From Natronospirillum sp. (GTDB taxonomy: Bacteria > Pseudomonadota > Gammaproteobacteria > Pseudomonadales > Natronospirillaceae), in NCBI RefSeq assembly GCF_022565775.1, contig NZ_JAIUMC010000003.1:1-64000 (forward strand): a DNA stretch of 64,000 nt, read 5' to 3'. Numbering within the stretch: the first letter of the stretch is position 1; the number at the start of each line of letters is the position of its first letter. Shown one piece after another: positions 17,300-25,815 of this stretch. The position numbers and the translations under genes are program-made. Under the pieces are notes generated by a model that was not told the DNA's origin, did no database searches, and saw nothing but the letters and a program-made list of their open reading frames with translations.

Positions 17300-19231
17300 A
17301 TGAGCTATCAGGTTCTGGCCCGAAAATGGCGGCCACAGCAGTTCAATGAAATGGTGGGGCAACGGCATGTGCTCAAGGCACTGGTCAACGCGCTGGATCA
17401 AGACCGCCTGCATCATGCCTATCTGTTTACCGGCACCCGGGGTGTAGGCAAAACCACCATTGCCCGCCTGTTCGCCAAAAGCCTCAATTGTGAAGAGGGT
17501 GTCAGCTCGACACCCTGCGGTGTTTGCTCCTCTTGTCGAGAGATTGCCGAAAACCGCTTTATCGACTTGATTGAAGTGGACGCCGCGTCGCGCACCAAGG
17601 TCGAAGATACCCGCGAACTGCTAGACAATGTGCAATATGCGCCGACTCGCGGTCGCTTCAAGGTGTACCTGATCGATGAGGTGCACATGCTGTCCAATCA
17701 CAGCTTCAATGCGCTGTTGAAGACGCTCGAAGAACCCCCACCGCACGTCAAGTTTCTGCTCGCGACCACTGACCCGCAAAAGCTCCCGGTAACAGTCCTG
17801 TCCCGCTGTCTGCAGTTCAACCTGAAAAGCATGACTCCGGATATGGTGGTTGGCCACCTCGAAGAGGTGTTGCGACGGGAACAGGTGGACTTCGAACCAG
17901 CGGCGCTGCTGCACCTGGGCAAAGCGGCCCAGGGCAGCATGCGTGATGCGCTGAGCCTGACCGATCAGGCTGTGGCTTATGGCCAGGGCCGGATTCGGGA
18001 AACGGAAGTAGCGGAAATGCTCGGTACAGTGGATACCCGCCAGGTGCTGTCGTTGATCGAAGCACTGTGTCGGCAGGATGCGCAGAGCCTGCTGGCAGCG
18101 GTGGACAGAATGGCGGAGTATACGCCGGACTGGCAGGCCATGATGGCCGACCTTCTGGCCATGCTGCATCGTCTGACTGTTCTGCAGCTGGCGCCGAGCT
18201 ATCAGGCTCCGACCCACCATGAGGCGCTGCAGACGCTGGCTGAAGCTTTCGCCCCCGAAGACATACAGCTTTATTATCAGTTGGGCCTGCAGGCCCACCG
18301 GGACCTCGATGCGGCCCCCGAACCGCGGCAGGGCTTCGAAATGGCGTTGTTGCGTATGCTGGCCTTCTCGCCGGACAAGCCCACATCGACACCACCGCCG
18401 TTACCCGACCACGGACAGGATGAACCGTCACAGGAGCCTTCGGCGGGCTTGCAGGAAGAGCCCTCAGCGGAGGTGCCAAAACAGCCAGAGACCGCTGAGG
18501 CGGAGCCTGAGCCGGGAGGCGGAGCGCCCGCGGCACCCGAGCAGGCTGCTGTAGAACTTGAGCAGCAAGACAGCGAAATACCGGCTTCCGAAGCGTCTCA
18601 GGAAACCGATTCAATTGAACCCGAAGCAGGCCTGGAGCCTGAACCGGCACCCGTGGCCAGCGAGCCACCACAGCACTCTGATTTACCCGAACCGCCACCC
18701 TGGCTGGAAGAGCAGCACCCTGGGCCGTCGGAACCTGTCGGGACAGGTGGCGACAGCGACCCTTCAGGGCAGGACGGAACAGAAACCCGGTTTTCCGCCG
18801 CCACCCTGAAAGCCCTGGACAGTGTCGTCGCGGACCCGGATACGCTGCCTGATTGCTGGCTCGACCTGATCCCGGCGCTGGAATTGACCGGCGTGATAGA
18901 AAACATGATGCGTCATGCGGTGGTGCGCGACATGGCCGACGGCCATCTGATGCTGCGCGTGGATGGCGACTATCAGCAGCTCTACGAGGACAATTACCGG
19001 CACCGGGTGGAAGAGGCGCTGCAGGCGCTGGATGTCGCCGTGGTGCAGGTGGACATCGAATTTGGTGATATGCTCGAAGAAACCCTGTATCAGCGGGAAC
19101 AGCGCGAGCGGCGAGAGGCCCATGCGGCGGCCAGACAGTCGCTCGAGCAGGATCAGGTGGTACAGACGCTGGTGCGGGAATTTGATGCCGAGTTGCTTGC
19201 GGATACCATTGAACCGGCGCAACGCAGTTGA
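17300..19231 (+). CDS. dnaX: DNA polymerase III subunit tau/gamma
   Basis: DnaX is the clamp-loader ATPase. The Walker A motif GTRGVGKT is at 45-52, zinc-finger cysteines at 64, 73, 76 and 79, Walker B at LIDEVHML and the sensor TTDPQKLPVTVLSRC follow, then domain III. Residues about 360-495 form a long linker very rich in Pro, Glu and Ala, and the last 130 residues form the tau-specific C-terminal region that contacts the polymerase. The length of 643 aa equals E. coli tau. No A-rich slippery heptamer like the E. coli A-AAA-AAG is visible. It is the first gene of dnaX-ybaB-recR. Confidence 0.98.
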   Translation: MSYQVLARKWRPQQFNEMVGQRHVLKALVNALDQDRLHHAYLFTGTRGVGKTTIARLFAKSLNCEEGVSSTPCGVCSSCREIAENRFIDLIEVDAASRTKVEDTRELLDNVQYAPTRGRFKVYLIDEVHMLSNHSFNALLKTLEEPPPHVKFLLATTDPQKLPVTVLSRCLQFNLKSMTPDMVVGHLEEVLRREQVDFEPAALLHLGKAAQGSMRDALSLTDQAVAYGQGRIRETEVAEMLGTVDTRQVLSLIEALCRQDAQSLLAAVDRMAEYTPDWQAMMADLLAMLHRLTVLQLAPSYQAPTHHEALQTLAEAFAPEDIQLYYQLGLQAHRDLDAAPEPRQGFEMALLRMLAFSPDKPTSTPPPLPDHGQDEPSQEPSAGLQEEPSAEVPKQPETAEAEPEPGGGAPAAPEQAAVELEQQDSEIPASEASQETDSIEPEAGLEPEPAPVASEPPQHSDLPEPPPWLEEQHPGPSEPVGTGGDSDPSGQDGTETRFSAATLKALDSVVADPDTLPDCWLDLIPALELTGVIENMMRHAVVRDMADGHLMLRVDGDYQQLYEDNYRHRVEEALQALDVAVVQVDIEFGDMLEETLYQREQRERREAHAAARQSLEQDQVVQTLVREFDAELLADTIEPAQRS

Positions 19232-19276
19232 GATCATGACAACCTTTGGCGCAGCCGAGCAGAGAGAGAGCCGATT

Positions 19277-19603
19277 ATGATGAAAGGTGGAATGGGTGAC
19301 CTGATGAAGCAGGCCCAGCAGATGCAGGAGCAGATGCAGAAAGCGCAGGAAGAGATCGCCAACATGGAAGTGTCCGGCGAGTCAGGCGCGGGCATGGTTA
19401 AGGTGACCATGACCGGCCGTCATGATGTGCGCAAGGTCGAAATTGATGATTCCCTGATGAGTGATGACAAGGAAATGCTGGAAGATCTGATCGCCGCCGC
19501 TGTCAATGATGCGGTGCGCAAGGTCGAGACGCAGTCCCAGGCAAAGATGTCCGGCATGACAGCCGGCATGAACCTGCCACCCGGCTTCAAGATGCCTTTC
19601 TGA
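19277..19603 (+). CDS. ybaB: YbaB/EbfC nucleoid-associated protein
   Basis: This DNA-binding protein of 108 aa forms dimers. The N-terminal helix [29 protein letters not shown], the [25 protein letters not shown] hairpin and the glycine/proline/methionine-rich tail ([15 protein letters not shown]) are those of the family. It lies between dnaX and recR with gaps of 45 bases before and 2 bases after, the usual arrangement. Two adjacent ATG codons are possible starts, at 19277 and 19280, behind an AG-rich ribosome binding site. Confidence 0.97.
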   Translation: MMKGGMGDLMKQAQQMQEQMQKAQEEIANMEVSGESGAGMVKVTMTGRHDVRKVEIDDSLMSDDKEMLEDLIAAAVNDAVRKVETQSQAKMSGMTAGMNLPPGFKMPF

Positions 19604-19605
19604 CA

Positions 19606-20214
19606 ATGGAATCGCTTGAACAGTTGATAGCGGCCCTGCGCCGCCTGCCCACCATCGGGCCAAAAACCGCGCGCCGCCTGGCCCTGCATCTGTTGCAGCG
19701 CGACCGGCAGGCCGGCGATGCCCTGGCGACCAGCCTCACTGAGGCCCTTGCCCGGTTGCGCCCCTGTCGCCAGTGTCGCCAACTGGCGGCTGACGATCTC
19801 TGCGGCATCTGTGCCGACAGCGAGCGCGATCAGGCCACAGTCTGTGTGGTGGAGTCACTGGATGATCTGTACCGCATAGAGCAGGCTGGCAGTTATACCG
19901 GTCGTTATTTCGTGCTCAATGGTCACCTGTCGCCCCTTGAAGGTGTTGGCCCGGAAGAACTGGGTATTCCGCAGTTGACCGAGCAAGCTCGCGGGCCCGA
20001 TGTCCGTGAAGTGATTCTGGCGCTCAGTACTCAGGTGGAAGGCGAGGCAACCGCCCAGTATATCGCCGACCAACTGGGTGATCAGGTGGCGCTGTCCACG
20101 CTGGCTCAGGGGGTTCCCATGGGCCATGATCTCAGCCGGCTCGACCCGGCCACACTGGCTGTTGCTCTGACCAGTCGCGTCAGCAGAGCGCCGGTACAGG
20201 GGAGTGATCAGTGA
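19606..20214 (+). CDS. recR: Recombination mediator RecR
   Basis: RecR works with RecO and RecF to load RecA at gaps. The protein shows the helix-hairpin-helix (LRRLPTIGPKTARRLALHLL), a four-cysteine zinc finger (CRQCRQLAADDLCGIC), and a Toprim domain (VCVVESLDDLYRIEQ, YFVLNGHLSPLEGVGPEELGI), followed by the Walker-like LSTQVEGEATAQYI. The length of 202 aa is normal. The stop overlaps the GTG start of rnd by four bases. Confidence 0.98.
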   Translation: MESLEQLIAALRRLPTIGPKTARRLALHLLQRDRQAGDALATSLTEALARLRPCRQCRQLAADDLCGICADSERDQATVCVVESLDDLYRIEQAGSYTGRYFVLNGHLSPLEGVGPEELGIPQLTEQARGPDVREVILALSTQVEGEATAQYIADQLGDQVALSTLAQGVPMGHDLSRLDPATLAVALTSRVSRAPVQGSDQ

Positions 20215-21371
20215 GTCGGGATTACCAGTGGATTGACAATCAGCAGGAACTGGCAGCCTCTGTGGCGCGCTGGCAGCAGCAGTCCTTCATTGCCATCGAC
20301 ACCGAGTTTTTTCGTGAACGAACCTATTATCCCGCGCTGGGGCTGATTCAGGTTGCCGATACTGCCGGTATCTATCTGGTGGATCCGTTGGAGATGACTG
20401 ATCTGGCCAGCATCCTCCGTCCGCTGCTGCTCAGCACGACAACCGAAAAGGTGTTTCACTCGGGCGAAGAAGATCTGGAGATTTTCGGCCGGTTGCTCGG
20501 TGAGCCGATACGGGGTGTCATGGATACCCAACTGATGCTCGGCTTTACCACTGGCGAGGCCTCGGTCGGCTATGCCCGCCTGGTCGAGGCGCGCCTGGGT
20601 GAGCATGTCCCCAAGGACCAGACACGCAGCAACTGGTTGCAGCGCCCGCTGACCGATCGTCAGTGCGATTATGCGGCCAATGACGTGCGTTGGTTGCACC
20701 AGCTCTATCCGGCCTTGCGCGACGAAGTGGTCCAACAGCAGCGTCTCGACTGGGTGCAGGCTGAGTGTGCCTGGCTGGCCGGCAAGGTACTGAGCCGTGC
20801 GGACGACCAGTATTATCTCAACTTGCGCCAGGGCTATGATCTGACCGGCAACCGGCTCTGGCTGCTGCAGCAACTCGCATTGCGTCGGGAAACGCGGTGT
20901 CAGGAACTGGACGTCAACCGAAAAGCTCTGGTCAGCGATCCGGACCTGATCATGCTGGCGCGCAAGCGGCCAGATTCGGTGGCGGGCATCAGCGAACTGA
21001 CCGAAATTCGACCTGGTGTACTGCGTCGTGAAGCAGACTGGATACTGGACCTGATTGGCGCTTCTCATACCGTCGACAAGAGCCGTTACCCTGAAGCCAT
21101 CCAGGGCCCCTTGCCCCGTGATCGACAGGATGATTTCCAGTCACTGCGGGCAGTGTTGACGGACCTGGCTCGCGAGCAGGGTCTGCCACGGGAATATCTG
21201 ATGCGCAAACGGGACCTGGAGCGGTTTCTGTTGGAACGGGTTGAAGGTAATGAGCAGTTTGTTCCCGCTGCCTGGCAGGGGTGGCGCTGGGCCTTGTTTG
21301 GCAGCCTGCTTGAACAGCGCCTGGAAGACCGACTGCATCAAGCTTCTGCTGCGACAGGTCATGCGCCATGA
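20211..21371 (+). CDS. rnd: Ribonuclease D
   Basis: RNase D is a 3'-5' exoribonuclease that trims tRNA and other small RNA 3' ends. The DEDD exonuclease motifs are visible: FIAIDTEFFRERTYYP, VFHSGEEDLEIFGRL, and YAANDVRWLHQLYP with the tyrosine of the DEDDy class. HRDC-type helical domains follow (LDVNRKALVSDPDLIMLARKRP). It begins at a GTG overlapping the recR stop and ends overlapping the ycgL start by four bases. The length is 386 aa against 375 in E. coli. Confidence 0.97.
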   Translation: MSRDYQWIDNQQELAASVARWQQQSFIAIDTEFFRERTYYPALGLIQVADTAGIYLVDPLEMTDLASILRPLLLSTTTEKVFHSGEEDLEIFGRLLGEPIRGVMDTQLMLGFTTGEASVGYARLVEARLGEHVPKDQTRSNWLQRPLTDRQCDYAANDVRWLHQLYPALRDEVVQQQRLDWVQAECAWLAGKVLSRADDQYYLNLRQGYDLTGNRLWLLQQLALRRETRCQELDVNRKALVSDPDLIMLARKRPDSVAGISELTEIRPGVLRREADWILDLIGASHTVDKSRYPEAIQGPLPRDRQDDFQSLRAVLTDLAREQGLPREYLMRKRDLERFLLERVEGNEQFVPAAWQGWRWALFGSLLEQRLEDRLHQASAATGHAP

Positions 21372-21670
21372 CAGAACGACAGATGGTGCGCATATACCGC
21401 TCATCCCGACAGGCTGATATGTACCTTTATGTGATCAAGGCGCGCGGCCTTGCAGATGTGCCGGATGAACTGCAGAAGCTTTTCGGTGAGCCGAAACTGG
21501 TCATGGGCATGCTGCTGACGCCAGAGCGCAAACTGGCTCGTGTCGAGGCTGCCAAGGTCCTGTCCGAACTGGCTGAGCGGGGGTTCTACTTGCAGATGCC
21601 ACCGGGTCGCGATGACTACATGCTGGACCTCTACCGGGACACGTCGGATCGGTACCGGGATTTGCAGTGA
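21368..21670 (+). CDS. ycgL: YcgL family protein
   Basis: The 100-aa protein matches the YcgL fold: IYRSSRQADMYLYVIKARGLADVPDELQKLFGEPKLVMGMLLTPERKLA, ending RGFYLQMPP. The function of the family is unknown; it often lies between rnd and ycgN, as here. The start overlaps the rnd stop (ATGA) and the stop overlaps the next gene's GTG, so the three genes are probably translated together. Confidence 0.95.
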   Translation: MTERQMVRIYRSSRQADMYLYVIKARGLADVPDELQKLFGEPKLVMGMLLTPERKLARVEAAKVLSELAERGFYLQMPPGRDDYMLDLYRDTSDRYRDLQ

Positions 21671-22113
21671 CTGATATGCGACCTTTCTGGCAGCGCAAGA
21701 CCTTGCGTGAAATGACCGCCCAGGAATGGGAAAGTCTGTGTGACGGTTGCGCCAAATGCTGTCTGCAGAAACTGGAAGACGACGAAACTGGCGACATATA
21801 CTACACGCGTCTGGTCTGTCGCTATCTGGACGAACGCTGCCAATGTCGGGTATACAGTGAACGCCAGCAGAAGGTGCCGAGTTGCATATGGCTGACACCG
21901 GATGATCTGGACAAGCTGCAATGGTTGCCGGATACCTGTGCCTATAGAGTGCTGCATGAAGGCAAACCCTTGCCGTCATGGCATCCGCTGCGTACAGGAA
22001 AACCGCTGTCCACGCTGAAAAAGGGGAAATCCGTTCAGCAGTGGCCTATCCTTCCGGATGACAGCGTGCCGGAAGACGACTGGGAAGAGCACATCATTTT
22101 CAAGGTGAACTGA
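21667..22113 (+). CDS. ycgN: YcgN family cysteine-cluster protein (UPF0260)
   Basis: The protein of 148 aa carries the CxxCxxxCC-type cysteine cluster of the YkgJ/YcgN group: LCDGCAKCCLQKLED followed by CRYLDERCQCRVYSERQQKVPSC and DTCAYRVL. The cluster is thought to bind zinc or iron-sulphur; the role is unknown. A GTG start overlaps the ycgL stop by four bases and the TGA is shared with the ATG of the next gene. Confidence 0.95.
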   Translation: MTDMRPFWQRKTLREMTAQEWESLCDGCAKCCLQKLEDDETGDIYYTRLVCRYLDERCQCRVYSERQQKVPSCIWLTPDDLDKLQWLPDTCAYRVLHEGKPLPSWHPLRTGKPLSTLKKGKSVQQWPILPDDSVPEDDWEEHIIFKVN

Positions 22114-22517
22114 TGGAAGATTACACAAGCTACCTGTTGGCATGGGGCGTTTACGCCGCAGTCGGAACGCTGCTCTATGTGCTGCTCTGGATCGGTATTC
22201 GCTGGGTTCCGGGGCGCAACATGCGCTTTTTCCTGCGCGCCACTATCCTGGCAATACTGGTGGTCCCATGGCAGGGCACGGATCCCGAGGTCTATTACGC
22301 GCCGGTTATCATTGTGGGGGCTTTTGCCTTCATGGATACTGGCCTGAATGATGCATTACTGGAGCTGCAACAACTGCTGGCCGTTATCCTGGTCATCGCC
22401 GTGGTGACGTTGGTCAAGGAAATACTGGAGTTTGGCTGGCGCTGGACAAGGCGTCACACAGACAAAGAACCTGCAACAGCAGAGCAGCAACAGAATAACG
22501 CAGAGGTTAAGGAGTAG
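22113..22517 (+). CDS. Membrane protein of unknown function, four helices
   Basis: I do not recognise the family. Four hydrophobic helices are predicted (about residues 7-30, 40-53, 61-80 and 86-106), then a basic-to-acidic cytoplasmic tail rich in Gln, Glu and Asn. The start codon overlaps the ycgN stop by one base (TGATG), so it is read as part of the rnd-ycgL-ycgN string. The next gene, six bases on, is also a membrane protein, and the pair may act together with the large VWA protein that follows. Confidence 0.8.
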   Translation: MEDYTSYLLAWGVYAAVGTLLYVLLWIGIRWVPGRNMRFFLRATILAILVVPWQGTDPEVYYAPVIIVGAFAFMDTGLNDALLELQQLLAVILVIAVVTLVKEILEFGWRWTRRHTDKEPATAEQQQNNAEVKE

Positions 22518-22523
22518 AGCACA

Positions 22524-23195
22524 ATGGCAAGTCATGTATTGGTCCTGATTGCAGTCATGCTGATGGCGGGCGTGTTTGGCGGTCTGGTTAACTATTATCT
22601 GCACGGCCAGCATGACCCGGAAATTGTCAGCCTGCCGCGCAGCCTGGTGGTGGGCGGCGCGGCCTCGTTTCTGATGCCGGTCATTCTCAGCCTGCTGGGC
22701 AGCGATCTGGTCAACCAGAGTCAGGGTGACCCGGGGCAACTGGTGTTGTTTGCCGGCTTCTGTCTGATCGCCGCACTGGCCTCCCGGATTTTTATCATCA
22801 GTACCACAGACCGCATCATGCAGGTGGCACGCGATGCGCGGCAGCGCTCCGAGCAACTGGAACTGGACATGCACAACTTCCAGTTGCAGATGAGTCCACT
22901 GATCGAGAGTGAGACAGAGAATGAATCGCTGGAAGATGACAATCACGGCGTCGTACCGGATGCCGATGAAGTGGATGTGACCGGCACCAATGTGCTCAAG
23001 AGTCTGGGCAGTGGCCGATATATATTCCGTTCGCTGCGCGGTCTCTGCGTGGACACCGACCATGACGAAGGTACGGTCACCAAAACCCTCAATGTACTGG
23101 TCTCCCGCGGTATGGCGGGGCGAGTCAATGGGGTCAAGGGTGTGCGCTGGTATGTGACAGAGCAGGGCCGCCGGTTCCTGCAGCAGATTATCTGA
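22524..23195 (+). CDS. Membrane-anchored protein with C-terminal winged-helix-like region (YLATT-like)
   Basis: The N-terminus has three predicted membrane helices in about 100 residues (VLVLIAVMLMAGVFGGLVNYYL, SLVVGGAASFLMPVILSLL, LVLFAGFCLIAALASRIFII). This layout and the GGLVNYYL motif resemble the YLATT module (three-helix proteins associated with YEATS-like proteins); that is a match from memory. A coiled stretch and an acidic linker follow, then about 70 residues that look like a winged helix (HDEGTVTKTLNVLVSRGMAGRVNGVKGVRWYVTEQGRRFL). The protein could sense a membrane signal and bind DNA or a partner; no function is established. Confidence 0.7.
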   Translation: MASHVLVLIAVMLMAGVFGGLVNYYLHGQHDPEIVSLPRSLVVGGAASFLMPVILSLLGSDLVNQSQGDPGQLVLFAGFCLIAALASRIFIISTTDRIMQVARDARQRSEQLELDMHNFQLQMSPLIESETENESLEDDNHGVVPDADEVDVTGTNVLKSLGSGRYIFRSLRGLCVDTDHDEGTVTKTLNVLVSRGMAGRVNGVKGVRWYVTEQGRRFLQQII

Positions 23196-23240
23196 TAGCT
23201 TGTTCGGGCAGTTGCCCGCCAGAAAGGAGTTTAGACGCAG

Positions 23241-25637
23241 ATGAAGGCAGTCCGGATACTGGTGCTGTTTTGCCTGGTGCTGCCCCTGGCCCTGCCTGGG
23301 GCGCTGCTGGCGCAGACTCAGGACCCGCCGCTCGATATGCGCATACTGGTCGATGTCTCCAGTGACATGGCTGACAATGACCCGGGCAATTTGCGCCTTC
23401 CTGCCGCTCATCTGCTGTTTGAACTGATACCGGAGGGCAGTCGATCAGGGCTGTGGACCTTTGGTCGCTACGTCAACATGCTGGTGCCCTATGGCACCGT
23501 CAATCAGGGTTGGCGGCAGGTCGCTCGCTCCCGGGCGCTTGAAATCGGGAACCCGGGTTTCAATTCCAACATCGGTGGCGCCTTTGAAACGGCCAGTTTT
23601 GATCTGGAGTGGAGCACCGGCTATCGTCCCAAGACCTATATCCTACTCAGTGATGGTCGCGTCGACATTGAGCCCGATGCCGCCGCCAGCCGCGCCGAAA
23701 GAGCCCGCATACTGCAGGAAATCGTTCCCCGCCTGCGCGAACACAACAGCACCATCCATACCATTGCCCTGTCGGATTCGATGGATCACACCTTCATGGA
23801 GCAACTGGCCAGCCAGACCGGCGGCATCAGTGCGGTAGCCCAGCGTCCGGAGGATCTGCTCGGTTTGTTCATGCAGATTCTCAACATCTCACTGGGGGCC
23901 CAGGAAGAAGTCGGTATAGCTGAAGACCAGACCTTTCTGATCGACAGCACCATCAGTGAAATGACCGCTGCCATCTTCCATCGCGGTGATTCCCCATTGC
24001 GTCTGATCAGCCCTTCCGGTGAGACCTACGACGCTCAAAATCCGCCGCCGCACAGTCAGTGGGTAGAAGCGGAACACTATGATGTGATCACCATTCGTAC
24101 CCCCTCTGCCGGCGAATGGCGTATTGAAGGCGACCTGACGCCCCAGTCCCGGGTGACGGTGGTCAGTGAGCTGAGTTTGCAGGTCGATTCTGTACCCTTG
24201 AATGTCAGTCCGGGCGAAGAGGTCCCGTTGCGCGCCATTCTCAATGACGCGGAAGGGCAGGTCACCGACAGCGATTTTCTTGATCTGCTGACCATGAATG
24301 CACAGTTGCGCAAGAACAATGAGGTCGTGGCGGAGACCCCACTGCTGCGCAATTCCCCTGAATTTTCGGGCGTGCTGACCATGCCGGCCGAGGCGGGTAC
24401 CTATCAACTGGCGGTAACGGTTGACGGCCAGAGCTTTGAGCGGCGGCGGGTATTCACGCTGAATGTGCGCCAGCCGGTCAGCGCGGAAGTGTCTGCAGAG
24501 CAGAATGAATATGAGATCAGGCTGTACCCCAATGTACCTGACCTGCCACAGGAGGTTGCCCGAATTATCGCCGAGGTCACGGGACCGGGCGGCGAGAGCC
24601 GGTTGCAGACCTTTACCCGGGATGAGGCCGGCCATTGGTCGCTCATAGTGGAACCCTTTGCCGGTGAAGGACAGTACGAGGCCGACATCGACATCCAGTT
24701 CACCGGCTCAACCCGCTGGACGGGTGGCGTCAATGTGGCGCCGGTGAATCTGACCTTCCCCGGTGAGGCGGGCATGCCGGTTTCGGTCGCCACCACGGCG
24801 CCCGTTCCCGAGCCTGAACCCGTACCCGAACTGGCACCGGTACCTGCACTGGATGATCTGACAGAGCCCACAGAGCCGGAGGTGGCGCTTGAGCCCGAGC
24901 CCGAACCTGCGCCCGAGCCTGCTCCGGCACCGGAACCCGAACCCGAGCCCGAGCCTGTTGCTCCAACACAGGAGCCGGCAACCGTTCCTGATCTTGATGA
25001 ACCTGCAGGCCCGGCCTCGGATCCGTTTGATTGGCTGCCGTATGCCATTGCCGCGGGCAGTGGTCTGGCCTTCGTGCTGATCTTCTATGCCCTCTATCGG
25101 CGCTTCGGCGGCGGACGAACGGGCGATGATCCGCGCCTTCATGACCAGTTGTCGAAAGCCGAGCAGGCTATGCTTGCCGAGACGGATGGCAAGGGCTCGG
25201 CCGATGAGCAACTGGAGAAGGAGCTGCAGAAAAAGGAAAAAACCGCCGCGGCAAAAGCCGAAGACATTCCGACGGTGAGTGAGCCGGCCGGGGAAGAAGA
25301 TGACATCTCCGTGCTGGATGAAGATTTTGATTTGCAGTCACTGGGCATCACCAGTGACGACTCGCTGGACGACGCGGCAAAGGAAAAGGATTCGGAAGCC
25401 GACTGGGCCGAGATGGAGCAGGCCTATGATGAAGCGGATGAAGGTGAGAAAAAACCACCTCCGGCTCCCGAAGGCTCCAGTGAACCGGACCAGGTGGATC
25501 CACTTGATCAGGATGATCCGTTTGCCGACGATGAGTTTGATCTCAGTGATGACGAAATTGACGACATGCTGGATGACACCCTTGTCGATGAAGACGATTC
25601 CGATCAGAAAGGAAAAGGCGACAAGGACAAGAACTGA
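23241..25637 (+). CDS. Exported von Willebrand A-domain membrane protein (TIGR03503-like)
   Basis: Order: signal peptide (1-25), a VWA domain from about residue 30 with a MIDAS-like ILVDVSSDM, beta-rich domains to about 520, a Pro-Glu repeat region (about 530-590), one membrane helix (WLPYAIAAGSGLAFVLIFYALY, about 598-619), and a very acidic cytoplasmic tail of about 180 residues. The MIDAS differs from the canonical DxSxS (DVSSD here). The length of 798 aa is long. It follows the YLATT-like gene by 45 bases with an AGAAAGGAG ribosome binding site and ends before a strong terminator. An envelope role in assembling or monitoring complexes is inference. Confidence 0.8.
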   Translation: MKAVRILVLFCLVLPLALPGALLAQTQDPPLDMRILVDVSSDMADNDPGNLRLPAAHLLFELIPEGSRSGLWTFGRYVNMLVPYGTVNQGWRQVARSRALEIGNPGFNSNIGGAFETASFDLEWSTGYRPKTYILLSDGRVDIEPDAAASRAERARILQEIVPRLREHNSTIHTIALSDSMDHTFMEQLASQTGGISAVAQRPEDLLGLFMQILNISLGAQEEVGIAEDQTFLIDSTISEMTAAIFHRGDSPLRLISPSGETYDAQNPPPHSQWVEAEHYDVITIRTPSAGEWRIEGDLTPQSRVTVVSELSLQVDSVPLNVSPGEEVPLRAILNDAEGQVTDSDFLDLLTMNAQLRKNNEVVAETPLLRNSPEFSGVLTMPAEAGTYQLAVTVDGQSFERRRVFTLNVRQPVSAEVSAEQNEYEIRLYPNVPDLPQEVARIIAEVTGPGGESRLQTFTRDEAGHWSLIVEPFAGEGQYEADIDIQFTGSTRWTGGVNVAPVNLTFPGEAGMPVSVATTAPVPEPEPVPELAPVPALDDLTEPTEPEVALEPEPEPAPEPAPAPEPEPEPEPVAPTQEPATVPDLDEPAGPASDPFDWLPYAIAAGSGLAFVLIFYALYRRFGGGRTGDDPRLHDQLSKAEQAMLAETDGKGSADEQLEKELQKKEKTAAAKAEDIPTVSEPAGEEDDISVLDEDFDLQSLGITSDDSLDDAAKEKDSEADWAEMEQAYDEADEGEKKPPPAPEGSSEPDQVDPLDQDDPFADDEFDLSDDEIDDMLDDTLVDEDDSDQKGKGDKDKN

Positions 25638-25673
25638 CCCGCTACCGATTGACCATTGTCCCGACTCGGATTC

Positions 25674-25707
25674 AACAATGCAGGCTACAGGCCTGCATTG
25701 TTGTTTT
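25674..25707 (+). terminator. Strong intrinsic terminator after the VWA gene
   Basis: A perfect 12-base-pair stem, AACAATGCAGGC (25674-25685) with GCCTGCATTGTT (25691-25702), has a five-base loop and is followed by GTTTT. It ends the transcription unit that includes the VWA gene. Confidence 0.9.
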
Positions 25708-25815
25708 ACGGCACTGAATATTCGGTCAGAGTGCCCACAGGGTTCACCTGTCGGCGCGAACCCCCTAGACTGGAGCGCAATGTAACCGCTTCAACCGATA
25801 ACAACAGGAGACACC

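Noticed and set aside
17003-17303. Small open frames across the 4.5S RNA region
   Set aside because: The region is explained by the ffs RNA and its promoter; the frames have no start signals and overlap the RNA structure.
24780-24980. Repeats in the VWA gene as a CRISPR-like or tandem repeat array
   Set aside because: They are Pro-Glu codon repeats in frame within the coding sequence, without spacers.
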